A stretch of 64,000 nt of DNA from Streptomyces caniscabiei (GCF_014930365.1 NZ_JABXWI010000013.1:1-64000), one strand, 5' to 3'; positions 16,074-24,579 are shown, numbered from the stretch's first letter. Translations and numbers: made by a program. Notes: generated from the sequence alone by a model not told the origin.

Positions 16074-16595
16074 GTGGTGGAGCGACAGGAGCGGACGGCG
16101 CCGGACGCCGTGCTGACCCGGATCGGGCAGGCGGTCATGCTGCACCACGGGGGTGACCGCGAGGAGGCCCGGGACCGTCTGCTGCGGCTGTGGGCGGAGA
16201 TCGGGGAGGACGGCGCCCCGCTCCACCGCTGCACCCTGGCGCACTACATGGCCGACACCCAGGACGACCCGGACACCGAACTGGCCTGGGACCTCAGGGC
16301 GCTGTCGGCGGCCGACGAACTCAGCGACGGCCGTCCGGCGGCGGACCGGGACGAGCTGGCGGTGCGGGCCTTCTACCCCTCCCTCCACCTCAACCTCGCC
16401 GCCGACTACGCCAGGCTGGGCCGCCACGACGCGGCCCGCAGTCATCTGCGGCTGGCCCGGGGAGCGCTGGCCACGCTCACGGACGACGGCCACGGCGACG
16501 GCGTCCGCACCGCCCTGGCCCGCCTGGAGGCCCGGCTCGACGAGACGGGCCCCGGCGGGGACGGGAGACCGGGACCGCCGCGGCAGCGGCCCTAG
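16074..16595 (+). CDS. TPR-like helical protein
   Basis: A 173-residue, mostly helical protein with tetratricopeptide-like repeats: LTRIGQAVMLHHGGDREEARDRLLRLWAEI, then LHLNLAADYARLGRHDAARSHLRLARGAL. Such proteins bind partner proteins; the partner is unknown. The GTG at 16074 (or 16077) has GGAGG 5-8 bases upstream and begins VERQERTAPDAV. The stop codon is the TAG inside the first CTAG of palindromic element B, so the present C-terminus (PGPPRQRP) may have been set by insertion of that element. Confidence 0.7.
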   Translation: MVERQERTAPDAVLTRIGQAVMLHHGGDREEARDRLLRLWAEIGEDGAPLHRCTLAHYMADTQDDPDTELAWDLRALSAADELSDGRPAADRDELAVRAFYPSLHLNLAADYARLGRHDAARSHLRLARGALATLTDDGHGDGVRTALARLEARLDETGPGGDGRPGPPRQRP

Positions 16596-16761
16596 GGCCC
16601 ATCTGATGGATCTCCGCGGCGTCGCGACGCCCGGCACGCACGCTCGCCGCACGCCGCGAAGGGCCAGGTGGCTCCGCCACAAGACCCTCCACGCCGCACG
16701 CCGAGCGCACGCACCGAACGCCGCTCCTTCTCCCACGGAGATCCATCAGAAGGGCCCTAGG
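16591..16761. mobile_element. MITE-like palindromic element B
   Basis: 171 bases forming a long imperfect inverted repeat, arms 16591-16672 and 16676-16761 around GTGGC-TCC-GCCAC. The ends are CCTAGGGCCCATCTGATGG and its near complement, so CTAG marks both ends, as in element A. The inner parts match element A: 16697-16729 in reverse complement equals A's core in 30 of 33 bases, and 16619-16653 resembles A's other arm. Outer ends differ from A. It lies between convergent genes and supplies the TAG stop of the TPR-like gene. Confidence 0.7.
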
Positions 16762-16810
16762 CCGGGAGACACAGGGAGTGGGGCGGCTCGCGCGGTGTGG
16801 CCGCCGGGGG

Positions 16811-17320
16811 TCAACGGCCGTAGACGTCCTTGCAGATGGCCGCCTGGGGGGTGTCCTTGCCCCAGCCGCCGTAGCGGTGGCCGAGTGCGCAGACGTCGGA
16901 GTTCTTCGGCGGGGGCGTCGGGACGGTCCTGGGGAGGGGCGGGATCTCGACGTGCGGGCGGCGGGACCCGGGAGGGGGGCCCGGCCGCTCGCGCGGTGCC
17001 GTGCGCGCGTCGCGGGGTGGCGGGGGCGCGGCGGGCGTGGGGGCGGCGCCGGCGGGGGGCGGTGGAGCGGACGTGGCGCGCTTCGGCTCCGGCGGCGCGC
17101 TCGGGGTGGGTTCCCGGGGCGGGCCGACCAGTTCCAGGGCCTCGCGGGCCGGGGCCTCCACGATCTGGGTCTCGGTGATGCCCTCCGGGCGGGGCTCGGT
17201 CGGCCGGGACGGGACGGGTGACGTCGGCGGCGGGGGCGGGTCATGCGCGGTCACGCAGCCGGTGAGAGCCGAGACGGCCACGGTGACCAGGAGCGTTGCG
17301 GTGGTGGTCGGTCGATGCAC
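16811..17320 (-). CDS. Proline-rich secreted lipoprotein of unknown function
   Basis: A 169-residue protein starting at GTG 17320 with a short signal peptide and a lipobox, LTGC, at about residue 22. Most of the mature protein is a proline-rich, low-complexity stretch (about residues 28-135), a likely extended stalk through the cell wall. A small conserved-looking C-terminal module, SDVCALGHRYGGWGKDTPQA, followed by another cysteine, could form a disulphide. I do not recognise a function. The end of the gene lies 50 bases from palindromic element B. Confidence 0.65.
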   Translation of the reverse strand: MHRPTTTATLLVTVAVSALTGCVTAHDPPPPPTSPVPSRPTEPRPEGITETQIVEAPAREALELVGPPREPTPSAPPEPKRATSAPPPPAGAAPTPAAPPPPRDARTAPRERPGPPPGSRRPHVEIPPLPRTVPTPPPKNSDVCALGHRYGGWGKDTPQAAICKDVYGR

Positions 17321-17424
17321 GCGCGCAACTCTGCTGTGTCCGTGCGGCTTTGGGGAGAGGACGGACGCATGATGCCCCCACACGGGTGACGCCCGCGGCC
17401 CCCCGACGACGCCCCCCGCCCCGC

Positions 17425-17937
17425 TCAGTACCCGGTGGTCCCGTCGATGCGCTCCCGCAGCAGGTCCGCGTGACCGTTGTGGCGCGCGTACTCCTCGATC
17501 ATGTGGGTGTAGAGCCACCGCAGGTTCGGCGGCTCGCCCGACCGCCGGTGCATGGCCTTGGCGACGTCGTCCAGGGCGAAGCCCCCGGCGTTGCGGCGGG
17601 CGATCGCGATCTCCGCCTGCCAGGTGCCGTACGCCTCCTCCCAGGTGTCGGCCTCGGTCGGATGGAACTCCCCGTCCGGGTCCGCCTCGCTGAAGTAGAT
17701 CGGCCTCTGGTCGTCGTCCACGAGCACCTTGCGGAACCAGATGCGCTCGACCTCCGCCATGTGCCGTACGAGACCGAGGAGGGAGAGCTGCGAGGGCGGC
17801 ACCGAGGCGGTCCGCAACTGCGCGTCGTCCAGGCCCTCGCACTTGAGCGCGAGCGTCTCCCGGTGGTAGTCGAGCCAGCCTTCCAGCATGGTGCGTTCGT
17901 CGGCGGTCACGGAGGGTTCGGTGCGTAGGTCGGTCAT
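17425..17937 (-). CDS. DinB-family protein (DUF664 type)
   Basis: A 170-residue four-helix-bundle protein of the DinB/DUF664 superfamily. Metal-binding histidines typical of the fold are seen in SLLGLVRHMAEVERIWF and in the C-terminal THMIEEYARHNGHADLLRE. These proteins are putative metal-dependent enzymes, some being thiol-dependent transferases (mycothiol S-transferases in actinobacteria); a specific reaction cannot be assigned. The ATG at 17937 has GAGG 9 bases upstream; an ATG at 17946 lacks space for one. It is divergent from a Gfo/Idh gene. Confidence 0.85.
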   Translation of the reverse strand: MTDLRTEPSVTADERTMLEGWLDYHRETLALKCEGLDDAQLRTASVPPSQLSLLGLVRHMAEVERIWFRKVLVDDDQRPIYFSEADPDGEFHPTEADTWEEAYGTWQAEIAIARRNAGGFALDDVAKAMHRRSGEPPNLRWLYTHMIEEYARHNGHADLLRERIDGTTGY

Positions 17938-18010
17938 GTCGGCCATCCTCGCAGCCCCCGTATGCTGCCGACGAGGCATTTCGACGGCACACCGTGGACG
18001 GGAGACCCCT

Positions 18011-18919
18011 GTGAAGGTCGGCTGCATCGGACTCGGCGACATCGCGCGGAAGGCGTATCTGCCGGTGCTCGGCACCCGACCGGGTCTCGAACTCCATCTG
18101 CAGACGCGGACGCCCGCCACCCTCACCGGTGTCGCCGACAGCCTCCACCTCCCGCCGGACCGGCGGCACACCGACCTCGACGCGCTGCTGGCCCAGGACC
18201 TCGACGCGGCCTTCGTGCACGCGCCCACCACGGCCCACCCCGAGATCGTGGCCCGTCTGCTGGAGGCGGGTGTGCCGACGTACGTCGACAAGCCCCTCGC
18301 GTACGAACTCGCCGACTCGGAACGGCTCGTACGGCTCGCGGAGGAGCGCGGCGTCGGGCTCGCCGTGGGATTCAACCGGCGTTACGCGCCCGGGTACGCG
18401 CAGTGCGCCGACCATCCGCGCGAGCTGATCCTCATGCAGAAGAACCGCATCGGCCTGCCCGAGGTCCCGCGCACGCTGGTCCTGGACGACTTCATCCATG
18501 TCGTGGACACCCTGCGGTTCCTCGTGCCGGGCGAGATCGAGGACGTGACCGTACGGGCCCGGACCGAGGACGGACTGCTGCACCACGTCGTGCTCCAGCT
18601 CTCCGGCGCCGGATTCACCGCACTCGGTGTCATGAACCGGCTCAGCGGCTCGGCGGAGGAGATCCTGGAGGTCTCCGGCCAGGACACCAAGCGACAGGTC
18701 GTGAACCTCTCCGAGGTCGTCGACCACAAGGGACAGCCGTCGATCAGACGGCGGGGCGACTGGGTGCCGGTGGCCCGGCAGCGCGGCATCGAGCAGGCCG
18801 TCCTCGCCTTCCTCGACGCGGTGCGCGCGGGCAAGGTGCTCAGCGCGCGGGACGCGCTGGCGACCCATGAGCTGTGCGAGCGGGTGGTCCGGGCGGTGGA
18901 GGACCGGTCCGCCGCCTGA
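18011..18919 (+). CDS. Gfo/Idh/MocA-family oxidoreductase
   Basis: A 302-residue NAD(P)-dependent dehydrogenase. The N-terminal Rossmann fold shows GCIGLGDIARKAYLPVL, and the family signature lysine appears in YVDKPLAYE (residue about 98). The C-terminal domain is the usual alpha/beta half. Substrates of the family are sugars, inositols or sugar nucleotides; none can be named here. The GTG start at 18011 follows a GGGAGA-like site. Its last 80 bases overlap the 3' end of the convergent lnt gene. Confidence 0.85.
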   Translation: MKVGCIGLGDIARKAYLPVLGTRPGLELHLQTRTPATLTGVADSLHLPPDRRHTDLDALLAQDLDAAFVHAPTTAHPEIVARLLEAGVPTYVDKPLAYELADSERLVRLAEERGVGLAVGFNRRYAPGYAQCADHPRELILMQKNRIGLPEVPRTLVLDDFIHVVDTLRFLVPGEIEDVTVRARTEDGLLHHVVLQLSGAGFTALGVMNRLSGSAEEILEVSGQDTKRQVVNLSEVVDHKGQPSIRRRGDWVPVARQRGIEQAVLAFLDAVRAGKVLSARDALATHELCERVVRAVEDRSAA

Positions 18920-20438
18920 GCCGTACGGCCCGTACGCCCTCGAAGGCGCCCCAGGCGAGCAGGGTCAGCAGCGCCGCGTCCACCGGCCAGTCCCCGAAGC
19001 GGACGTACGGGGTCGTGCCGCTCGCCAGCGGCACGTCGTACACGGCCGTCGTGCTCTCGTCGGTGCCGAGCCGGGGGCCGACGCGCTCGCCGTCCGGGCC
19101 GTGGACCGCCGAGACGCCGGTGAGCGTCGCGTGGGCCATCGGGCGGCCGGTCTCGGCGGCCCGCAGCGCCGCCAGCGAGGCGTGCTGCTCGGGGGCCCAG
19201 CTCTGCTGGAACGTCGAGGTCGCCGACTGCGCGAGCAGCAGCTCGGCGCCGTCCCGGGCGAGACGGCGGCTCATGTCGGGGAACGCGGACTCGAAGCAGA
19301 CCATGGGGCCGATCCGCAGCCCCTTCCCGGCGTCGAACACCACCTGCTCGGTGCCGCGCCTGCGGTCCTCGCCGGCCGCCTCGCCGACGGAGGTGGCCCA
19401 GCCGAGCAGCGAGCGCATCGGGATGTACTCGCCGAAGGGGACCAGGCGCATCTTGTCGTAGCGGTCGCCGGTCGGGCCGTCGGGTCCCACGAGCACGGAA
19501 CTCTTGTAGATGCCGGGCCGATCGGAGCGGCGGGCGTCCACGTTCACCAGGATGTTCGTGTCCGTCTCGCGGGCCAGCGCGGCGATCCGGTCGGAGAGGT
19601 CGGGGCGGTCGGCGAGGTCGTGACCGACACTGCTCTCGCCCCACACGATCAGGTCGAGGTCCTGTCCGGCGAGCCGCCGGGTGAGCGCCTCCTCGCGGTC
19701 GAAGCGGTTGTCGGGGCCGTCGGTCACCCCGGGCTGCACGACGGCGATCCGCGCCTCGCCCCGGACGTCGGCGCGCGGCGACCACAGCCACACCGCCGAG
19801 GTCGCGGTGGCCGTCGCGACGAGACCGGCCAGCGCCGGGGCCCGCGACCGGCGTACGGCGACCAGCACGGTGACCGCGACGTCGACGGCCACCACCAGGA
19901 AGCTGATCAGCCAGACCCCGCCGACCGAGGCCAGCCGCAGCGCGGGCTCCACCTGCCACTGGCTGGACCCCAGCAGACCCCACGGCCCGCCCAGGCCCTG
20001 CCAGGACCGGACGAGTTCGATCGCCACCCAGCCCGACGGCACGACCAGCAGCGCGGCGGCGACGCGGCCCCGCGACGGCGTCCCGGCCAGGAAACGGCGC
20101 ACCAGCCAGGCCCAGGGCGCCCACAGCGCACCCAGCAGGCCGGCGATGACGAAGGTGAACACATGGAGGTTCGGCAGCAGCCAGTGGTGCATGGCCAGCA
20201 TGAACGCGCCTCCGCCGAGCCAGCCGTCGTACATCGCCCGGCGGCCGGTCGGGGCCGTGCGGATGATGAGCATCCACGGCACCAGCGCGCCGTACGCCAG
20301 CCACCACAGGCCCGGTGCCGGGAACGCGAGCACGGGCAGGGCGCCGGCCCCGACGAGGGCGGCTCGTCGCCGCCATGGGGAGGCCGACCGGTCCGATGTC
20401 CGCCGCCATGGGGAGGTCACCCAGTCCGCCGTCCGCAT
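18840..20438 (-). CDS. lnt: Apolipoprotein N-acyltransferase
   Basis: A 532-residue membrane enzyme that adds the third acyl chain to the N-terminal cysteine of lipoproteins. About six N-terminal membrane segments (to residue 220) precede a nitrilase-fold domain with the catalytic triad Glu268 (WGESS), Lys329 (KMRLVPFGEY) and Cys381 (VCFES). It would act outside the membrane after Lgt and Lsp. Its C-terminal tail from about residue 500 is proline-rich and overlaps the convergent Gfo/Idh gene by 80 bases. Streptomyces often carry two lnt paralogues. Lipoproteins encoded elsewhere in the window (Rieske, SBP) are potential substrates. Confidence 0.92.
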   Translation of the reverse strand: MRTADWVTSPWRRTSDRSASPWRRRAALVGAGALPVLAFPAPGLWWLAYGALVPWMLIIRTAPTGRRAMYDGWLGGGAFMLAMHHWLLPNLHVFTFVIAGLLGALWAPWAWLVRRFLAGTPSRGRVAAALLVVPSGWVAIELVRSWQGLGGPWGLLGSSQWQVEPALRLASVGGVWLISFLVVAVDVAVTVLVAVRRSRAPALAGLVATATATSAVWLWSPRADVRGEARIAVVQPGVTDGPDNRFDREEALTRRLAGQDLDLIVWGESSVGHDLADRPDLSDRIAALARETDTNILVNVDARRSDRPGIYKSSVLVGPDGPTGDRYDKMRLVPFGEYIPMRSLLGWATSVGEAAGEDRRRGTEQVVFDAGKGLRIGPMVCFESAFPDMSRRLARDGAELLLAQSATSTFQQSWAPEQHASLAALRAAETGRPMAHATLTGVSAVHGPDGERVGPRLGTDESTTAVYDVPLASGTTPYVRFGDWPVDAALLTLLAWGAFEGVRAVRLRRRTGPPPPGPPARTAHGSPARPAR

Positions 20439-20571
20439 CCAGCGCCTCCCTCCCCACCGGTCAGTCCTTCCAGTGTGCGCGCCGGGGACGATCTCCGACA
20501 GAGGGCCTGGGCGGGGTGGGGCGTGGTGGTGAGGTGGGCGGGCGCCGGGGGTGGGTGGCGGGTGGGCGCGG

Positions 20572-21066
20572 TCAGGCGGGGGAGGGGTGCTGGGCGGGGG
20601 TGAGGCCCTCGGGGGCGCGGCGCCACTTCTCCTGGACCACGACCTCGCGCAGGCGCCAGCCGTCCGGTGTGCGGACGAGGGCGAAGGCGTAGCGGCCGCC
20701 GCAGACGAAGTCGGGGGCGGTGGAGCCCCCGTCGTGGCCGGCGAAACGCATGGGGTTGATGTAGTCCGCCTGCACCCGGGCGGAGTCGCCGGTGTCCTGC
20801 TCCAGGAGTTCGAAGCGCACCCGCCGGTTGACGATGAGGTGCTGGCGCATGGGGAACAGCTCCATGCTCCGCGCCAGCCAAGCGGCGACCTGCGCGGCGT
20901 CGCCCTCGATCCCGCCGGCCGAGCGGTAGTCCGCGCGGCCGCGCGGCGCGAACAGGTCCCGGTACGCCGCCCAGTCCCCGTCGTCCACGGCCACCGCGTA
21001 CTCGGTGATCAGGCCGTCGACGGCGAGCCGGTCCATCACGGTCGCTAGCTCCACACGCTGCGTCAT
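20572..21066 (-). CDS. SnoaL-like/NTF2-fold protein
   Basis: A 164-residue protein of the nuclear transport factor 2/SnoaL superfamily: VMDRLAVDGLITEYAVAVDDGDWAAYRDLF is the typical opening helix pair and GGRYAFALVRTPDGWRLREVVV the final strands. Members include ketosteroid isomerases, polyketide cyclases and ring-hydroxylating dioxygenase beta-like subunits; the activity here is unknown. The ATG at 21066 (MTQRVELATVM) starts the conserved helix; an in-frame ATG at 21102 adds a cysteine-containing tail that is unlikely to be real. No operon partner is evident. Confidence 0.75.
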   Translation of the reverse strand: MTQRVELATVMDRLAVDGLITEYAVAVDDGDWAAYRDLFAPRGRADYRSAGGIEGDAAQVAAWLARSMELFPMRQHLIVNRRVRFELLEQDTGDSARVQADYINPMRFAGHDGGSTAPDFVCGGRYAFALVRTPDGWRLREVVVQEKWRRAPEGLTPAQHPSPA

Positions 21067-21208
21067 CGGCTCAGTCTTGGGGCAGCACACGCGCCACGCC
21101 AAGAGGCGTGCGGTCGGATGGGGGATATGTCCGGGACGCGCGGGGTGCCCGGCGTCAGACCGGCACTCGCTGTCGGTCCGACGCCGGGCGGCGTGGCGGC
21201 CGTGGCCA

Positions 21209-21874
21209 TTACCCCTGTGAGCCGGCGTGCCTGTCGTTCGAGGGGAGGTGGGGGACGGCGGAGCCGGGGTCGAAGCCTGCGAAGGCCAAGCCGATCACGA
21301 AGCCTGCCACCTCCTCCAACTGGTGGACCCGGTCCAGCTTCCCCAGAGTCGCCGGAACCCCGCCGACGTCACGGACCAGGTCACCGACGACGTGCAGGGC
21401 GGTCGCATCGTCGCCGCACATCGCCACCGTCACGCGGGACTGGCCACGACCGGGCAGGCTCGTCCACCGGGCGGCGGGAAAGAGATGGAACGCCTTCACG
21501 ACCCAGGCTCCCGGAGCAAGTCCGGCGATCCGCCCCGCCATCGTCTCGCCGTGCTCGGTGAGCAGGGTGCCGACGCCATGCGTAACGGCGTTCGTGGGAT
21601 CGATCAACGGCATCCCCCGGAGCACGCCATCGGACGCGCCCACCATCCCCAGCATCTCTTCGACACCGTCCCAGGACACAGCGAGGAGCACCGCATCGCG
21701 CCCGGTGACCGCCTCACGCGGTGCGACAGCGAGCACTTTGTGCTCCAGCCGCTCAGCGAGCTTCTCCGCCTTGACCAGCGATCGTCCGCCGATCACCACC
21801 TCATGTCCCGCACGTGCCCAGCCCTCTCCCAGCGCCGCCGCCAGTGTCCCTGTTCCCAGGATCCCGATGCGCAT
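21209..21874 (-). CDS. NADPH-dependent F420 reductase-like protein
   Basis: A 221-residue Rossmann-fold protein beginning MRIGILGTGTLAAALGEGWARAGHEVVIGGRS, the signature of the NADP-dependent F420 oxidoreductase (NPDR/FNO-like) family. AVLLAVSWDGVEEML and DPTNAV fit the family core. It is likely an NADP(H)-dependent redox enzyme of the cytoplasm, perhaps acting on F420 or another carrier. It is divergent from an HxlR gene with a perfect palindrome between, so redox-responsive control by that regulator is likely. The start is fixed by the glycine-rich motif. Confidence 0.82.
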   Translation of the reverse strand: MRIGILGTGTLAAALGEGWARAGHEVVIGGRSLVKAEKLAERLEHKVLAVAPREAVTGRDAVLLAVSWDGVEEMLGMVGASDGVLRGMPLIDPTNAVTHGVGTLLTEHGETMAGRIAGLAPGAWVVKAFHLFPAARWTSLPGRGQSRVTVAMCGDDATALHVVGDLVRDVGGVPATLGKLDRVHQLEEVAGFVIGLAFAGFDPGSAVPHLPSNDRHAGSQG

Positions 21875-21931
21875 CTGTCCGTGCCTCTCCCCTGGTTGTC
21901 GGTCAGTTGGTCACGGTAGGAGAGGCGTTGT

Positions 21932-21945
21932 GCACCGATCGGTGC
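21932..21945. promoter_or_regulatory. Perfect palindrome, likely HxlR operator
   Basis: GCACCGATCGGTGC is a perfect 14-bp palindrome between the reductase start (21874) and the divergent HxlR start (21974). It is the obvious candidate binding site for the HxlR dimer controlling both genes. Confidence 0.65.
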
Positions 21946-21973
21946 GTGACGGCGCGCGATGATGGACGGCGAG

Positions 21974-22351
21974 ATGACTGATCACGACGCCCACTGCTAT
22001 GAGGTGGTCGCCGATTGCCGTTTGCGCGCGGCCACCGATCTCTTCGGCCATACCTGGGATCCCGCCGTACTGGCGGCGCTTCGCTCGGGTCCGCTCCGGC
22101 GCCGCGAGTTGCACGCCGCGATCGGCGGCATCAGCGACAAGGTGCTGACCGACTCCTTGCATCGCCTGCTCGCGAGCGGACTGATCGAGCGCCACGCCTA
22201 TGCCGAGGCCCCACCACGCGTCGACTACGCCCTGACCGGCTTGGGACAGAGCCTGGTCGAGGGCCCGATGATGGCGCTCGGACGCTGGGCGATCGAGCAC
22301 GGTGACGAACTCCTCGAAGCACAGGAGAGCAGTACCGCGAGAGGGTTGTGA
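21974..22351 (+). CDS. HxlR-family transcriptional regulator
   Basis: A 125-residue winged helix-turn-helix regulator. The conserved cysteine near the N-terminus (CYEVVADCRLRAATDLFGHTWDPAVLAAL) and the LRRRELHAAIGGISDKVLTDSLHRL recognition region are typical of HxlR proteins, several of which sense electrophiles or quinones through cysteine. The ATG at 21974 follows a GGACGGCGAG region; ATGs at 21959 and 21962 are alternatives. It is divergent from the F420-reductase-like gene and shares a palindromic operator with it. Confidence 0.88.
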   Translation: MTDHDAHCYEVVADCRLRAATDLFGHTWDPAVLAALRSGPLRRRELHAAIGGISDKVLTDSLHRLLASGLIERHAYAEAPPRVDYALTGLGQSLVEGPMMALGRWAIEHGDELLEAQESSTARGL

Positions 22352-22419
22352 GCGAGACGCGACCTGGTTCGCCGATCTCTTCGGTAGATGTCGCGCCCCG
22401 TGCGTTAGCCTCTCGAACC

Positions 22420-23214
22420 GTGTCCGACCTCCCCGACTTTCATGACGCGGCCATCGACGCGATGGTCAGTCACGCCGGCCGCTCGACGCTTCCCTTCCAG
22501 CGAGCGAACCGGGATGAACAACACGCCACGGCCTTCTGGTTCAACGAGCTCGTGGAGACGACCGGCGAGGAGGAGGTCGTCCGCCAGTACCTGGTGACCG
22601 CCAGTGGGCCGGCGAGCGTGGAGTTGGCCGAGTTCACCCTGCGCCCGGACCTGTGCACGCCCGTGATGAGCGCGGAGAAGCTGATGATGATCGACTTCGC
22701 GGAGGGGTGGACTCATCTCGGCGACTTGGGGGTGGCGGTCATGCCCACCACCGGATTGCACGCGTACAGCGCCCGCAAGGGGTGGAGTTGGACGACCGAC
22801 GAGATCACCGACGGCATCGCCGCCACCGAAGAGGACATCGCCGACCTCGGTGAGGCTCCGATCGCGGCCTACGTGCTGGGCCACATCACCGAGGGCGGTG
22901 ACCGGGAACAGGCTGTCGTGGTCGGCCGGGTTGCGCGCACCGGCGACGGCACCATTCAGTGGGTCGGAGACCTGCCTCAAGGGTGCGTGGGTGCACCGGT
23001 GTTCATCGGCGCCGGCCTCGGCGGCAACCGTTTCAAGCTGGTCTGCGTCGGCGTGGCGGTGCTCTACGACGGTCAACACGGGGTTGTCCCCTTCGATCGC
23101 ATCCGCGCCGCTCTGAAGGCCCTCCCCTCGGCGGTCCCGCCAGCCTTTGACGGGACCGCAGCTCGTCCTCGGACGATCGAGCCGAAGCGGCGCTGGTGGC
23201 AGCGACGCGGCTGA
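22420..23214 (+). CDS. Unknown protein with trypsin-like C-terminal half lacking the active serine
   Basis: I do not recognise a named family. The 264-residue protein has beta-rich segments; GDLPQGCVGAPVF...FKLVCVGVAVLYDGQHGVVPFDRI looks like the C-terminal half of a chymotrypsin-fold peptidase, but the usual GDSGG/GNSG motif reads GCVGA, so the nucleophile is missing. The C-terminus is basic (RRWWQRRG). An in-frame GTG at 22348 overlaps the HxlR stop, but that start would include a rare TTA codon at 22405; the GTG at 22420 is preferred because TAGCCT (22406-22411) sits at -10 distance, implying a leaderless mRNA. Confidence 0.55.
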   Translation: MSDLPDFHDAAIDAMVSHAGRSTLPFQRANRDEQHATAFWFNELVETTGEEEVVRQYLVTASGPASVELAEFTLRPDLCTPVMSAEKLMMIDFAEGWTHLGDLGVAVMPTTGLHAYSARKGWSWTTDEITDGIAATEEDIADLGEAPIAAYVLGHITEGGDREQAVVVGRVARTGDGTIQWVGDLPQGCVGAPVFIGAGLGGNRFKLVCVGVAVLYDGQHGVVPFDRIRAALKALPSAVPPAFDGTAARPRTIEPKRRWWQRRG

Positions 23215-23286
23215 TGCGGCTCAGCCTCCGCAGAGCCACCGTCCTCGTCCAGGCTGGGCCTGTCGCGGCGCGGGCGGGCTGCGTGA

Positions 23287-24579
23287 TCAGTGGGGGCGGG
23301 GGGCGAGCAGTGTGCAGACCGCGTTCTCCTCGATGGTGCGGAGTCTCTCCAGGAGAGCGGGGGCCAGGGTTCTGTTCACCTGGGTGGTGAGCGAGAAGGT
23401 GAGGGATCTGCGGCCGTCGGGGGTCGCGGCGATCAGCTGGGTGTACCCGGGGAAGTTCCCGGTGTGGCCGAGGACCACCCCGCAGCGCGTGTCGTAGCGG
23501 AAGATGGCCAGTCCCGCCCTGTTGCGGCCGGGGCCCGCCGGTTCGGACGACCCCTCGATCCAGCGGCGCTGCTCGCGCAGGACCGCTCTCGACGTCAGCT
23601 CCCCGGCGGCGTAGCCCCGGATGAACCGCGTCATGTCACGCGGGGTGGAGACGATTCCGCCCGAGGCCCACACCCCGGACGCGCTGAGCGCCTCGCTGAC
23701 GTCCTCCGGCGGCGCGGGCGGCTCGACGGCGTACCCGTGCATGTACGGCTCCGGCATCTCGTACCCCAGGGGAAGGCTGGTGTCGGTCAGCCCGAGGGGG
23801 CGGTGGACGATCCGGCGGAGGAGGTCCTCGTACGGCTTGTGGGTCGCGGCCTCCGCCATCAGGGCCACGGCGATGTTGTCGGAGTTGGAGTACTGGTACC
23901 GGGAGCCCGGGGCGAAGCGCAGCGGTTCGTCCGCGACGAAGTCCAGCAGCCGGCGGGGGTCGAAGGTGCGGCGCGGGTCGGCCAGGAGCAGGTCCAGGAA
24001 CTGCCGGTCCTCGCTGTAGTCGGGCAGTCCGCTGGTGTGGTTCAGCAACTGCCTGAGGGTGACCGCGCCCCAGGCGTCCGGCAGCCGGGGGAGGGTGTCG
24101 CCGAGGGTGCTGTCGAGGGAGAGTTCGCCCTGCTGCACGAGGCGGAGCGCGACGGCGCCGCTGAACGCCTTCGCCGTGCTGGCGATGCGCATGTGGTCGG
24201 TGGGCTCGATCGGGCGGCCCGACTCCAGGTCGGCGACACCGGCCCGCAGGACGTGTGGTCTGCCGTCCCGTTGCAGTACGACGATCACCCCCGGCGGTCC
24301 TCCGGGGGTGTCCACCAACTCTTCGAGCTGCCGTTGCAGGGCGCGCTCGCCCCGGCCGTCGCCACCCCCGCCGACACGCCCGTCGGCGACGGCGCCCGCT
24401 GTCGGCGCGAGGAGCAGACCGCTGAGGCAGGAGGCGCCGAGCAGGGCGACGAGGGAGGGGCGCAGACGGGGACGCGGACGGAGGCGGGGGCGGCGACGAG
24501 GACGGGGGTGGCGGGGGCGCGCGCCTCCATCGGGCTGAGTGTCGGTGTGCGGGCGGGAGGCGGGCGTGCGTGGTGGCAT
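23287..24579 (-). CDS. Secreted serine hydrolase, beta-lactamase/DD-peptidase fold
   Basis: A 430-residue protein with an unusually basic N-terminus (about residues 20-40, almost all Arg/Pro) before a hydrophobic signal segment (LVALLGASCLSGLLLAP). The class C beta-lactamase/D-alanyl-D-alanine carboxypeptidase motifs are present: Ser134-Thr-Ala-Lys137, Tyr230-Ser-Asn232 and LGHTGN. It probably acts outside the cell on peptidoglycan peptides or on an ester or peptide. The start at 24579 is one of several possible. The next gene upstream on the same strand encodes an expansin, suggesting a cell-wall related function. Confidence 0.85.
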   Translation of the reverse strand: MPPRTPASRPHTDTQPDGGARPRHPRPRRRPRLRPRPRLRPSLVALLGASCLSGLLLAPTAGAVADGRVGGGGDGRGERALQRQLEELVDTPGGPPGVIVVLQRDGRPHVLRAGVADLESGRPIEPTDHMRIASTAKAFSGAVALRLVQQGELSLDSTLGDTLPRLPDAWGAVTLRQLLNHTSGLPDYSEDRQFLDLLLADPRRTFDPRRLLDFVADEPLRFAPGSRYQYSNSDNIAVALMAEAATHKPYEDLLRRIVHRPLGLTDTSLPLGYEMPEPYMHGYAVEPPAPPEDVSEALSASGVWASGGIVSTPRDMTRFIRGYAAGELTSRAVLREQRRWIEGSSEPAGPGRNRAGLAIFRYDTRCGVVLGHTGNFPGYTQLIAATPDGRRSLTFSLTTQVNRTLAPALLERLRTIEENAVCTLLAPRPH

